The translations under genes and the position numbers were made by a program. The notes below the pieces were generated by a model. The model did no database searches and was not told the DNA's origin. It saw only the letters and a program-made list of their open reading frames with translations. Shown one piece after another: positions 47,290 through 58,126 of a stretch of DNA of 64,000 bases. This stretch comes from Pyrus communis. Taxonomy: Eukaryota; Streptophyta; Magnoliopsida; Rosales; Rosaceae. The first letter of the stretch is position 1; each line of letters opens with the position of its first letter. The stretch is from NCBI RefSeq assembly GCF_963583255.1, contig NC_084814.1, positions 25,829,598 through 25,893,597 on the forward strand, written 5' to 3'.

Positions 47290-47795
47290 GTGTTTCAAGT
47301 GTTTAGGAATGGATGGAGGTCAATTCAACTTCTACCCTCGTCATGTAGTTACATCACTATATGTTAACTGGAGAGGTGTCAACTACCGAACAATTCAAAC
47401 CTAACCCACTACCGTACCAAGAACAAAAGTACAAGGAGGACAGAGACTGTTCAGCTCCAACCCTCCTCATGTATTTACATCCCAAGTAGTCTTCTCTCCT
47501 GTTCTAAATTTCATCCCAAGTTGTCGTCATATTAAACAAATAAATATGCAGCAGCAACTAGCAAGGTTCTTTTATTTTTGTGTAAAATATTGTCCAGAGA
47601 CAAGTTAACCGGACAGGTATTAACTGTCAAACCTACCAACCTACCAAGTAGCAAAACAAATATAAACAAGGAGGAAGGACATTGGATAGTATTGTCCGGT
47701 AGTCGTAGGATTATCATGTCCGGTCTGCTCTCCTGGCTCCTTCAGGAAATTTCAAGCTCCTCAAAATCCAATAACAAACAGTCAAACACCCTCTG
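47290..47795 (+). repeat. Duplicated segment P, copy 1 (CNGC upstream-type sequence)
   Basis: Matches 50912-51323, which lies directly upstream of the CNGC 5' leader. Shared stretches include ACTATATGTTAACTGGAGAG, CAATTCAAACCTAACCCACTA and CCAATAACAAACAGTCAAAC. This copy is longer, with small extra blocks, and is not followed by a channel gene. Confidence 0.8.
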
Positions 47796-48177
47796 TGGAT
47801 TGTTGTGATTGTTATTGGGGGTTTGGTTGGATGGGAGTGGAAGCCCAAATGGGCGAGCTTGGTTGGCCGAGAGAACTTAAGAGATTTTTGTTTCCTGGTT
47901 TTTGAGAGAGAGCTGGAGAGATCGAGAGATCTGTATTGGAAGCAGTAGAAGAGCTTTCTACGATGACAAACACGTGGGCTTACCCTTTTAAGAAAGGAGA
48001 ACGACTGCTGGAACATAAGGATGCATTATACTCACACGCGTACTACATGGATAAAGCTGTCATTTTACTATTAAGATTGAAAATAAAAGAGCAAAAGAAC
48101 AACAAAACAGGGGCTAAAGCGTGAAAATACTGAATGTTACTGTGTTATATAATAGAGAGTTTTAACGAAACACTTCC
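47796..48177. other. Unique DNA between duplicated segment P and the solo LTR
   Basis: No recognised gene. A 62-codon open frame (47936-48124) resembles nothing known to me. GA-rich stretch at 47903-47935. Confidence 0.4.
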
Positions 48178-48182
48178 AGTAC

Positions 48183-50524
48183 TGTAAGAACCCGTTCCGG
48201 GTTTTACGTAAGAAAATGGGTATTTTTGTATTTTCATTAAGTTTGGGGATACCTTCCTTTTTAAAATTGTTTTTGAACCTTAATTGGTGAGCCCAACGGG
48301 CCCACCCCCTGTTTTTGTTCCCCGGTTCTTTCCCTTTCCCTTCTTTTCTTTTTTTTTCTTCTGAAAAGTCTTCTCAGTCTCTCTTCTCTCTTTCTTTCTC
48401 TCTGTCTTTTTCTCCCTCCCTCCGAGCAGAACGCGCGCGCACACACACCCACACACACCCATGCCCACACCTATAACTCTTTTCTAACCCCGTGGTTGTG
48501 TTTTGGACGTCAAACCATGAAGAAACCACCTCGGAGACATTTCCCAGTTTTCCGGCGAGCACCGTCCCTTTCGAGGCAATTTCCGGCCAAACCACGGCGA
48601 GTTGGCCGGCGTGCAAGGTATCAATCTCTTCGTCTCGCTGAGTAATATAACTTTCCTTTTTGTTTCACCCAATTTCACTGAGTATGGAAGAAGTTATACT
48701 CATTTGAATCTTACCCAGTTTCCGGCGACCTCAGTGACTTTCGAGGCAATTTCCGGCCAAACCACGGCGAGTTGGCCGACGTACAAGGTATCAATCTTTT
48801 CGTCTCGCTGAGTACTACAACTTTCCTTTTTGTTTCACCCAATTTCATTGAGTATTGAAGAAGTTATGCTCATTTGAATCTTACCCAGTTTCCGGCGGAC
48901 ACCCGTGGCTTCCAGGCTGTTTTCCGGCCAACTCCGGCCACGATGACAGGAACCAAGGGTATATTTCGATTCCTTACCTTCGGGGCTTCAATTTGGTATA
49001 TTGAATGACATGTTTTGGTTGAGTTTTGAGCTCCAACGGAGCTTGGGAAATCTCCGGCCGAAGTCCGGCCTTCTCCCTCCTTGGAATCCGGCGAACTCCA
49101 AACCCAAGGCCTTTGGGCCTTTCCTGCCAAGCCCAAACCCATTACCCTTTTTTAATTAGGCCTTTGGGCCGTGTGGTTTCTAACCTAAAACCCAACCCAC
49201 CTAACACCTAACCCAATTACCTTAACCCAATTACCCTAACCCAAAACCCTAAGGCCCTGACCCGTGACCCTGACCCGTTGACTTGACTCGTTGACTGGGT
49301 CAACGGTCAGCGTTGACTTTGACTTTGACCGGTTTGACCGTTGACTTTTTGAGTTTTCGTGCTGGACCCCTCCTAGGCTAATTTCGACGTTCTGAACCCG
49401 TTTCCGATGTCCGTTTTCCCAAATTCAATCGTTTGAGTAGAGTTTGACTAAGTGTACCCTTTATGTGCTTAGGGGCGATTATCTGTGGCGTTTCCTTCTT
49501 CGCTAGATGGCGTGGCTTTTCGACGGCGAAGTACTGTGAGTGGACCCCTTCTAAAAATGCATGTTTTAATGATAGAATTACATACACAGAAAAGCATGAC
49601 TTTACGATTATGTTTTATGAAACGTTTTGAGATAACATGCTTACTGAGGCTAGTTTGAAGTATTACTATTTTTCCTATAACCCATGTTCTTATAGAATAT
49701 CTGATGGATGACGATATGATATTTAGAACATGTTTAGAACACCTCTTTATAGTATAGATGATGGATGACTTTATACTATGAAGTTGATTTTCAATATATG
49801 TATGTTCACTGGTTTTGTACTTACCTAGTGGTCCCTTCCGCTACGGGACGTAGGGATAGATCCGGTCCGTCCCGGGCGACGGTTTGGTGTTGGCATAGGG
49901 CCTGGAGTGTGTTTTCCTCTGACTGTCTGCTCAGAGACGGGGAGCCGGCAAGGGGCCTGAAGTGCATTTTCCTCTGACTGTGTGCTCAGAGACGGGGAGC
50001 CGGCATGGGGCCTGAAGTGTTATATTGGACATTCACTAGTGATTATTATTTTATGCGAATGATGATTTGAGACATTGCACGACATACTAGGTTTCGGAAA
50101 ACCTATGTTTATCATTATATTTGTGTTTTCATAAAATCTGGGGGTTAGTATGTTGATAACTGTTTTATTATATATATATCAACTTGGTCCACTCATGTTT
50201 GTTTTGCGCCCCCTTCAGGACTTAGAATCGAGGCATACAATCCCGACGTCCAGGCACTTCCGCATCGGCATCTTCGAGTCCTCTCGGTGTAGGACCCACT
50301 CCTTGGTTTCATTCAATTTTATATTATTTCTTTAGTGTTCTAGATTAGAGGTGTGCTCTGAACACGGTCCTTATTTGCATATTCATTATTCTTTTATATT
50401 TATAAGCCTTATTTATCCCTTGTTTTCAGCATTTGCACTCAATAAATGGCTTTCGTCACCCTCGGGTGTCGGCCAGCACGTGCCTATCCCGGTATTCGGG
50501 GAATATCGGGGTCGGGGCGTGTCA
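48183..50524. mobile_element. Solo LTR (2342 bp), same family as 5652-7681
   Basis: Begins TGTAAGAACCC and ends GGGGCGTGTCA, flanked by AGTAC at 48178-48182 and 50525-50529. It aligns over its length with the solo LTR at 5652-7681. It is longer mainly because a segment of about 170 bp (unit beginning GAGGCAATTTCCGGCCAAAC, at 48572 and again at 48742) is present twice here and once there. A CA/CG dinucleotide tract lies at about 48431-48460. No internal domain is present. Confidence 0.9.
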
Positions 50525-50529
50525 AGTAC

Positions 50530-50911
50530 TGTTCACTTTTAACGAAAAACCACATTTCTACAATTCTCTGGTATTATTCACTACACTTTTATTTGTCATT
50601 TTTCATTAAAACTAAAGTTTTTTTTTTTCATATATAATATGTAATTTTCGTTTTTTCTTTCCATTGTAGTATCCAGTCAGGGGTAGTCATGTTTTTATAA
50701 ATTGGGCAACGAACAAAGTTTGACCCAAATCTAGGCCGAAAAATGTCCAATGCGGACCTGATTTCTCATGTAAGTCCAACTTGACCAGAAGTGCACGCTT
50801 AAACAAAAATATGTCTACGTTGGTGCACTTGAATTTCGAAGTGGTCCAATATAGAATGAGTTTTACTATAAGGAATATATGGGCGCGGCTTATTCAACTT
50901 CAAATATGAAG
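50530..50911. other. Intergenic DNA after the solo LTR
   Basis: AT-rich sequence without a recognised gene or repeat. Confidence 0.4.
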
Positions 50912-51323
50912 TGTTTAGGATTGGATGGAGGTCAGTTCAACTTCTCCTACCCTCGTCAGGTAGTTCCATCACTATATGTTAACTGGAGAGGTATCAACTA
51001 CGGAACAATTCAAACCTAACCCACTAATGTACCAAAAACAAAAGTAAACAAGGAGGACACAGACTGTTCAGCTCCGACCCTCCCCATTGATTTACATCCC
51101 AAGGAGTCTTCTGTCCTGTTTAAATTTGATCTCAAGTTATCGTATTAAACAAACAAATATGCAGCAGCAACTAGCAAGCTTCTTTTATTTTTGTGTAAAA
51201 TATTGTATTGACCGGTAGCAAAAACAAATAAAAACAAGGATAATCGTGTCCTGTCCGCCCTCCTTGCTTCCACGGGAAATTTCAAGCTCCTCAAAAATCC
51301 AATAACAAACAGTCAAACACCCC
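50912..51323 (+). repeat. Duplicated segment P, copy 2, upstream of CNGC
   Basis: Direct-repeat partner of 47290-47795, probably containing distal promoter DNA of the CNGC gene. Confidence 0.8.
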
Positions 51324-51413
51324 TTTGCCTGCGTTCCCTTGGAATTTCCAAGCTGCCCTCTTTTATTTAGCCCTCAAGTCCTTTGCAGCTCTTTTATACT
51401 TGCTCTCCACCCA

Positions 51414-51449
51414 CCCCCCCCCCCCCCCCCCTCCCCCCCCCTCCCCCCC
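51414..51449. repeat. Poly-C tract before the CNGC leader
   Basis: About 36 bases almost entirely C with a few T, followed by CT-rich sequence. The other strand is a G-run that could form a quadruplex. Such tracts are also prone to sequencing and assembly length errors. Confidence 0.85.
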
Positions 51450-51920
51450 TCTCTTTTCTTCTTCCTCCCTCCCTCCCGGTGATGAGAATGTATCTTTCTT
51501 TAGCTAGTACGCTAATTAATCAAATGAGTTAATATTCTTGGGTTTCTCGTTCAACTCTGCTTGTCTTTTCGAATTATTCAGGTAAGTTTCACACCTTTTT
51601 TTCAGGATTTTTGAACTCCAACTCAACTTACAATGTATGCTTTTTTGCCCTCTCTATTCTTTTGTTTTAATAATTATAAATGCAAATTTTTGTCTTCAAA
51701 CTAGAAATTAAAAAAATTTGGAAGCTGTAAGTTGCTGTAGGTTTTGTCTAGTGTTGTTTTTTGATATCTTTAAGCTTTGTTCCCTGCAGAAAACAAAGAC
51801 CTTTTGAACCCAAATGGAGCTAACTAGCATGATCACTTATGTAATTCTAACATTGTACTAATTGTATAGAAATTCTACTCGAAAATCACAATCTTTGTTT
51901 TTAGGTTCGATTTGTGAGAA
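51450..51920 (+). other. CNGC 5' leader with a probable intron
   Basis: A consensus donor (TTATTCAG|GTAAGTTTC, exon end 51581) and acceptor (TTTTTAG|GTTCGATTTG, exon start 51905) define a leader intron of 323 bp ending 16 nt before the start codon. The transcription start would lie in the pyrimidine-rich zone near 51330-51500. Confidence 0.55.
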
Positions 51921-53883
51921 ATGGCTGCTGGTTATAATGGAACTGAGGTACCCATCCTACCAAACACTCTTCCGCAATACTCAGAAGATAATCCGCAGCT
52001 CCTGTTCGACATATTCGTGACCCAAACCCGAAAGGCACCACTTTCCATTCCTATGAGCTATATAGACTCGGACTCGTCAGATGAAGGGGAACCTAGACTT
52101 GAAGGTCATATTGGTCCATTAGGGAGTCAAAGCAAACCTCTCTTTGTACCTATGAGTGGTCCGTTATATGCTAACCACAGGCCTGGTAGCATTTTCCGGG
52201 CAGCTCAAGCTCTAACAGCAGGGCAAGAAGCGGTGGAACCCGCAGGAGAATATTTTCCTTCTACCAATGCAACAAACCAGAACGAATGGACGGATGAAAA
52301 CTATGCGGGTAAAAATGACCACTTGCTGAGATCTGGCCGACTGGGGCTGTGCGATGATCCTTACTGCACAACTTGCCCAACATACAATCCCAAGGCTGCT
52401 AATCGAAGGATTTCAGATATAGTTGATTCCAAGGTGTTTTTCTCTCCCTAATCAAAGAGTTTTTCTTTTAAATTGTGTACATATTTGTAGACATTTAGGT
52501 GCTGTCTTTAAATGCTATGCATTATTACCACGTAGTAAATACGTCTAGTTTTGCATCTAATCCTGTCAAATGATTAGGATATTGCTGATGGTAAAAGCAC
52601 ACGTAGTATATTGCACTACTTGATAAGTTGACGAGGGTGCAAGTGGCTCTTTACCATAGTGGTGGAAAAGAGTTGACTCCTTGCATAACGGTATGGGTTT
52701 GAATCCCGTCGGTAGCTAATCTAATATCTAATATAACAAAATTTATCGTTTGACAAAGAAAAAAAAAAAAGTTGACGAAGGGCAAGAGAACATGAATATT
52801 TTTTGTGTTAACAATGCAATTAATGGCAGTGGAGATTCTGGAGAGCATGAAATAATATCTGTAATTACATTCTCTTTGTGCAAAAGCACTTACAAAGCAA
52901 TAGTTCCTCTGAAGCTGCATTGTATATCCTTTTCTTTCTCGTGTTTCCTTTTTTATTTCGTTGTTATGACTATTGCTTGAGATTTAGCAACAATATGTCC
53001 ATTATTAATATGTTCTTGTCACTGCTTCCTTCCCTATTTCTTTTATTTTTTTGGAATGACAAGATATAAGCACTCCAAGAAACTTATGCATATTTCTTTT
53101 ATCATCAACTGTTTGTAGTTCCATAGTGCTCTGTATGGGGATGCCAAAGGCAGTGCAAGGAGTTTTTTCTCTTTTCTGCGTCCATGTATACCTGGAGTTA
53201 TGAACCCTCATGCTAAAGTTGTGCAACAATGGAACAAGTTTTTCGTCATTTCTTGCTTAATAACAATTTTTGTAGACCCACTGTTTTTCTTCCTGCTGCT
53301 CGTTGACCAGGTATTTCCTTGGTTCTTCCTTGTCATTTTTATGATTTAGTTTGGAACTATCAGTTAACCGAGAACTAGTTTGGTTTTCCAATTTACACAC
53401 TTTAGGTATTTATTTGTAATGATAGATTTCTATGGAGAAGATGAGAACTTGTTTATTTCATTTCGTTGTGATGTTGCTTTCCTTTGAACTTGATTTCCCC
53501 GTCTTTGAATGCAGGATAGTAACTGTATGGTTCTTGATTGGACTTTGACGACAAGACTTGTGATTTTCAGAAGCATCACTGATTTCATATACCTAATGCA
53601 CATACTCCTTCAGGTAAGATTTCCTTCCCTCTCATACATTCAGATCTCATTTAGAAGTTAAATAAATGTTATGGATGAGGTAAGTTGATTAGTCTCAACC
53701 CTTGACAGATAAATGAATCTCTCTCTCCCTCTCTCTGCAGTTTAGATTGGCTTATGTGGGTCCTGAGTCTAGGGTGGTTGGTGCTGGCGTTTTAGTTGAC
53801 CATCCGAAGAAAATCGCTCTGAATTACCTTCAAGGATATTTTCTACTAGACTTTTTTAACGTATTACCGCTGCCCCAGGTAAA

Positions 53884-53919
<36 letters not shown>

Positions 53920-56900
53920 CCTCCCCCACACACACAAACACGCGCATGATATTCTGTATTCTTGGTTTCCTTTGCTTTATTGGCATTTTTTACACCCATT
54001 TATTACTTCATGCAAGTTTCTCATTGCTTTTTGCCATGGAAGAAAACTGTTTTTCAGTGGCTTTGCCGAGGGAGGGTGATAAACCCTGCCTGTTGCCCTC
54101 TCAATCCACCCTAAGTTGCATGCATCTGTCAATATATCTACTCATACGCTAACATGACATTGTAACTTGTTCTGTCTGATGTTTACACATCATTTTTTTC
54201 CCATGTGGTAAGTTGTTCTTCCAATTGTTTGCAGATCATAACGTTGTTATTTCTACCAAACAACTTTGGATTAAGAGGAGCAAGCCCTGCAAAAAATCTT
54301 TTACGTGCTTCAGTTCTCGTTCAGTATATTCCCAGGTTATTTAGGTTTCTGCCTCTGTTCGCTGGTCAGAATCCAAGTAGCTTCATATTTGAGTCAGCAT
54401 GGACAATTTTTGTAATAAATTCTCTCACTTTTGTGTTGGCTGGCCACGTTGTTGGATCGTGCTATTACCTCATGGGGCTACAGGTGGGTGGAAAATGTTT
54501 AATTCTTAACTCTCGGAAGTTTCCTGCGATAGACATGTTTATGTTCCTCGTGTGTCTTCATTTTGCATGTCCAGAATTATTCAAGATTCGTATACAATCT
54601 CTTCTCACCTTTTTGTCAAACAAGGAAACAGACTTGGTGATAATTTCATGCCTGCAAAAATGGGAAAATTTGCATCTTTATCTACTTGCTTAAACTTACA
54701 ATGTTATGATTCAATTTGATAGTTCTTTTTTTCATTATTGTATTTGTAATGAATAATATCATGAATTTTAAATAATGTAGAGGGTTAATCAATCATTCAC
54801 TTACTTCCCCTCTTTCTTGTCCCAGAGGATTAATCAATGTTTTGAAGATGCATGCGGTATCTCTGGAATTAATGGGTGTATAAGCTTCATAGATTGTGAG
54901 CATGGAAATGAATTTGGAGATTCTGGAGTGGATAATCCATCACTTGATAGCTGGAAAAACAATGCGAATGCTAGTGCGTGTTTAACTCCAACTGGTTATA
55001 CTTACGGAGTTTTCTACCAAACTGCCGGTCTTTCAACACAAAAGAGTGTAGTCACTAGATATATGTACGCATTGTTTTGGGGATTCCAGGTATCGCTTCC
55101 ATTTGTCCCTTCTTTTGGCCAAAGCCGAATCATTTAAAATAACTGTATAATTCTTACTTTATACTCAGTTAAGTTAATTGTCCATCATAATCTTGTGATT
55201 GACTACCCTTCTACCCTTAAAGCTTAAACTGTAGGGGATACAATACTTGACCCTTCTCTGTACTGTGACTATTGTCCTACCTAGTTCAAATTGAACTGAG
55301 TTGGTTCTGAATCTTTTTATTCTGAAATGAAAACTCAAAGTTGATGGCATCAGTGTTTGACCGAATAATATTTTCAAGAAAAAATTTACGTTTCTTTATC
55401 TCCTGGTGTACGGATTGTTTTGGCATGGTCTCATTACAAAGCTAAATGAAGATAACCATGTCATTTACATTATGCAGCAAATCAGTACCCTGGCTGGAAA
55501 TCTAGTTCCAAGCTATTATGTTTGGGAAGTCCTATTTACAATGGGCAGCATTGCCGTAGGTCTCCTGCTTTTCGCTCTTCTCATTGGAAATATGCAGAAC
55601 TTTCTGCAGGCTCTTGGCCGGAGGTACAACTTTTATCCTAAGATTTATCTTCTTAAATATTCCAACATTTAGAGTCACTTGATCGTGACATATAAATGGA
55701 ATTATCACTATTTTTTTATCGAAGCCGTAGATCTTTGGTTTTTCAATGTTTTCTGCCTAGTAAGTTCCTCTCGGTTTCATAATCATCCAACTGTATAAAT
55801 GTTAGTAACTCTCTCCTGTTGTCTGAAATTCAAAGTTTTATGTCTGCTTTTGATTAAGTCTCAAAGTAATAGAGCAATAGATAACAGCAGTTAGTTTTCC
55901 GAGTTGACTTGTGCTATGATTTAAGAAAAGGAAAATCTGTTTCTCTGTACAGACGGTTAGAAATGTCCCTTAGACGTCGTGACGTTGAGCAGTGGATGAG
56001 CCATAGACGCTTGCCAGAGGAACTTAGAAGGTATGGTGTATCCATAACGGTTTTTTTTTTACAACTGAATTTCCTCATGCATTATGTTATACTATCCATT
56101 GTAAAAGAAATAAATTACGAAAAGAACAATCCCTTCATAAATCGATAATTCCGTAATGTTAAAAATTGACTATTAAAGCCTCACGTATTGTGCTCTGAAG
56201 GCAAGTGCGAGAAGCTGAGCGGTACACTTGGGCAGCAACCAGAGGAGTAAATGAAGAAATGCTTTTGGGATTCCTGCCTGAAGACCTTCAGACTGATATA
56301 AGACGCCATCTCTTCAAATTTATTAAGAAAGTGAGCATCTTGGTATCACGGCATAATAATATATCTAAGATTTTTAATCCATAAACTGAAACTTATAATG
56401 ATCCAAATATCGGATTTTCTGCTTTCTGCATGAATGATGGTCTTCTTTTTGCTTAGAATTATTAGCTGGCTATGGTTCAAAGTTATCAGGTTGGAGCATA
56501 TTAACTCATAATGCATGTTTTAAATTCCGAAAATTCTGCAGGTACGAATTTTTTCCCTGATGGATGAACCCGTCTTAGATTCCATTTGTACAAGACTCAG
56601 GCAAAAGACATACATCAAGGGAAGTAAAGTTTTTTACCCTAGTGGTCTCATCGAGAAGATGGTTTTTATAGTGAGGGGGAAAATGGAGAGCATTGGAGAA
56701 GATGGGATTATAATTTCATTATCTGAAGGAGATGTTTGTGGTGAGGAGCTTCTCACATGGTGTCTAGAACATTCTTCAGTAAACAAAGGTATCAGTCTTG
56801 AGCATTCTTCAAAAGTTTCAAAAAAACAATGTCAATTTTGTAGAAAAAGGTATGTAGGCTAAAAAATATATTTGTTATTGATACGTAAATGTGGAAAAAT

Positions 56901-57852
56901 GGAAGAGAATGCAAATGGAAGAGAATGCTTATGGAAGAGAATGCAAATGGAAGAGAATGCTTAATTTTTTCATTATATTTCTCTACAAGATTACAAGGAT
57001 ATATATACATGATACAAATGTGTAGGTAGGACAAGGTAGCCGTCCTAGTGTGTAGGTAGGACAAGGTAGGACGGCTGTAGAGGACAAGGTAGCCGTCCTA
57101 GTGTGTAGGTAGGACAAGGTAGGACGGCTGTAGGACGGCTTAACGGCTGTAGGACGGCTTAACGGCTGTAGGACGGCTAGTGTGTAGGTAGGACAAGGTA
57201 GGACGGCTGTAGGACGGCTTGACGGCTGTAGGACGGCTTGACGGCTGTAGAACGGCTTATTCTTCCAATAATAATATTATATACAATTACACAAGGACTC
57301 CAACCATATTCCTTATTTGTCTAACAAATTTATCAATGTGGTTTCTGTTGCAGATGGTAAAAGGATCAGGACTCCTGGACAGCGGTTGCTTAGCAACAGG
57401 ATGGTAAGATGCTTAACAAATGTTGAAGCATTTTCACTCCGAGCAGCTGACATTCAAGAAGTCACCAGTGTTTTCTCCAGATTCTTGCGCAACCCGCGTG
57501 TTCAAGGAGCCATAAGGTTTTTTTATTTTTAAAAAGCTATTCATATCTCATGTATGCATACGTTTGAGAATTATTTCTATCGAAATGCATGATAGAAGAC
57601 TGGTGACATGCATAGATGGTCTGCGAGAAATCGTCTAGGATGCATGTGGTAGTAGTTTACGACGAACATTGGTGTTGAAGTTTGGTTTTTGTTGGCAGGT
57701 ATGAGTCACCTTACTGGAGAGGCCTTGCAGCAAGATACATTCAAGTAGCATGGAGATACAGGAAAAAATGCCTACAGCGAGCAGATTCCTCTCAGTCTCA
57801 ATCTCAATCTCAATTCCCATGCCGATCCCAATTCAATCATGCACTGTTATAA
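51921..57852 (+). CDS. CNGC20: Cyclic nucleotide-gated channel, CNGC19/20 type, 12 coding exons
   Basis: A Ca2+-permeable cation channel; Arabidopsis CNGC19/20 act in Ca2+ signalling, immunity and cell-death control. Exons 51921-52433, 53119-53310, 53515-53613, 53741-53878, 54235-54483, 54826-55089, 55478-55623, 55953-56030, 56201-56330, 56542-56788, 57354-57516 and 57699-57852 join in frame to 790 aa, near the Arabidopsis CNGC20 length. A long cytosolic N-terminus holds a Cys pattern LCDDPYCTTCPTYNP. Six membrane segments follow (S1 FFVISCLITIFVDPLFFFLL; S5 WTIFVINSLTFVLAGHVVGS). The pore has the group IVa-type filter AGN (QISTLAGN). After the C-linker (RRRDVEQWMSHRRLPEELRR) comes the cyclic-nucleotide-binding domain (VFIVRGKMESIGEDG, LSEGDVCGEELLTWCLEHSS) and an IQ-like calmodulin motif (IQVAWRYRKKCL). 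The tail has SQ repeats. Orthology to CNGC20 rather than CNGC19 is inferred. Confidence 0.94.
52644..52770 (+). mobile_element. tRNA-derived SINE in CNGC intron 1
   Basis: About 127 bp with an A-box-like start (TGGCTCTTTACCATAGTGG), a B-box-like GGGTTTGAATCCCG at about 52698-52711 and a 3' poly-A tail. It is flanked by an imperfect duplication of about 16-19 bp (AAGTTGACGAGGGTGCAAG before, AAGTTGACGAAGGGCAAG after). It lies in the intron, sense to the gene. Confidence 0.82.
56873..57326. mobile_element. Solo-LTR-like insertion with minisatellite in CNGC intron 10
   Basis: A 454-bp segment with TGTTA...TAACA ends. It contains four copies of a unit near TGGAAGAGAATGC (56896-56962) and then a GC-rich minisatellite (57025-57255) built from AGGACGGCTGTAGG, GGTAGGACAAGGT and CGGCTTAACGGCTGT variants. 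No clean target-site duplication was found, so the LTR call is tentative. Confidence 0.5.
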
Positions 57853-58126
57853 GCTAATTAGTGAACTTAATTTGTTTATGTACAGATGCATGTGTACTAG
57901 TTGTTGTACCTTCATTTTCAAGGAAGGCCATCCATATATATGTAATATGCTGGATAGTGTTGGAGAAATAAAAGTATACAAATATAGCTAATTAAATCGA
58001 TTGAAAGCATATGCAGAACAAACAAAAGAAGGAAATAATTTTCGCGCACTTATTTTTTGAAAATTTCCAAACAATATAGGAGATTTGAATCTTGTCCGGA
58101 ATATTTTGAAATAACATCGATTCCAA
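57853..58126 (+). other. CNGC 3' flank
   Basis: Presumptive 3' UTR; AATAAA occurs at about 57966-57971 and may serve in polyadenylation. Nothing else was recognised. Confidence 0.45.

Noticed and set aside
47936..48124. A small 62-aa protein upstream of the solo LTR
   Set aside because: No family resemblance, no clear splice structure and low complexity at its end.
52644..52715. A tRNA gene
   Set aside because: Box A/B-like sequences are present but there is no convincing cloverleaf, and the poly-A tail plus long flanking duplication point to a SINE.
56896..57255. A CRISPR-like array
   Set aside because: This is intronic tandem-repeat DNA with no unique spacers in a plant gene; it is a minisatellite.
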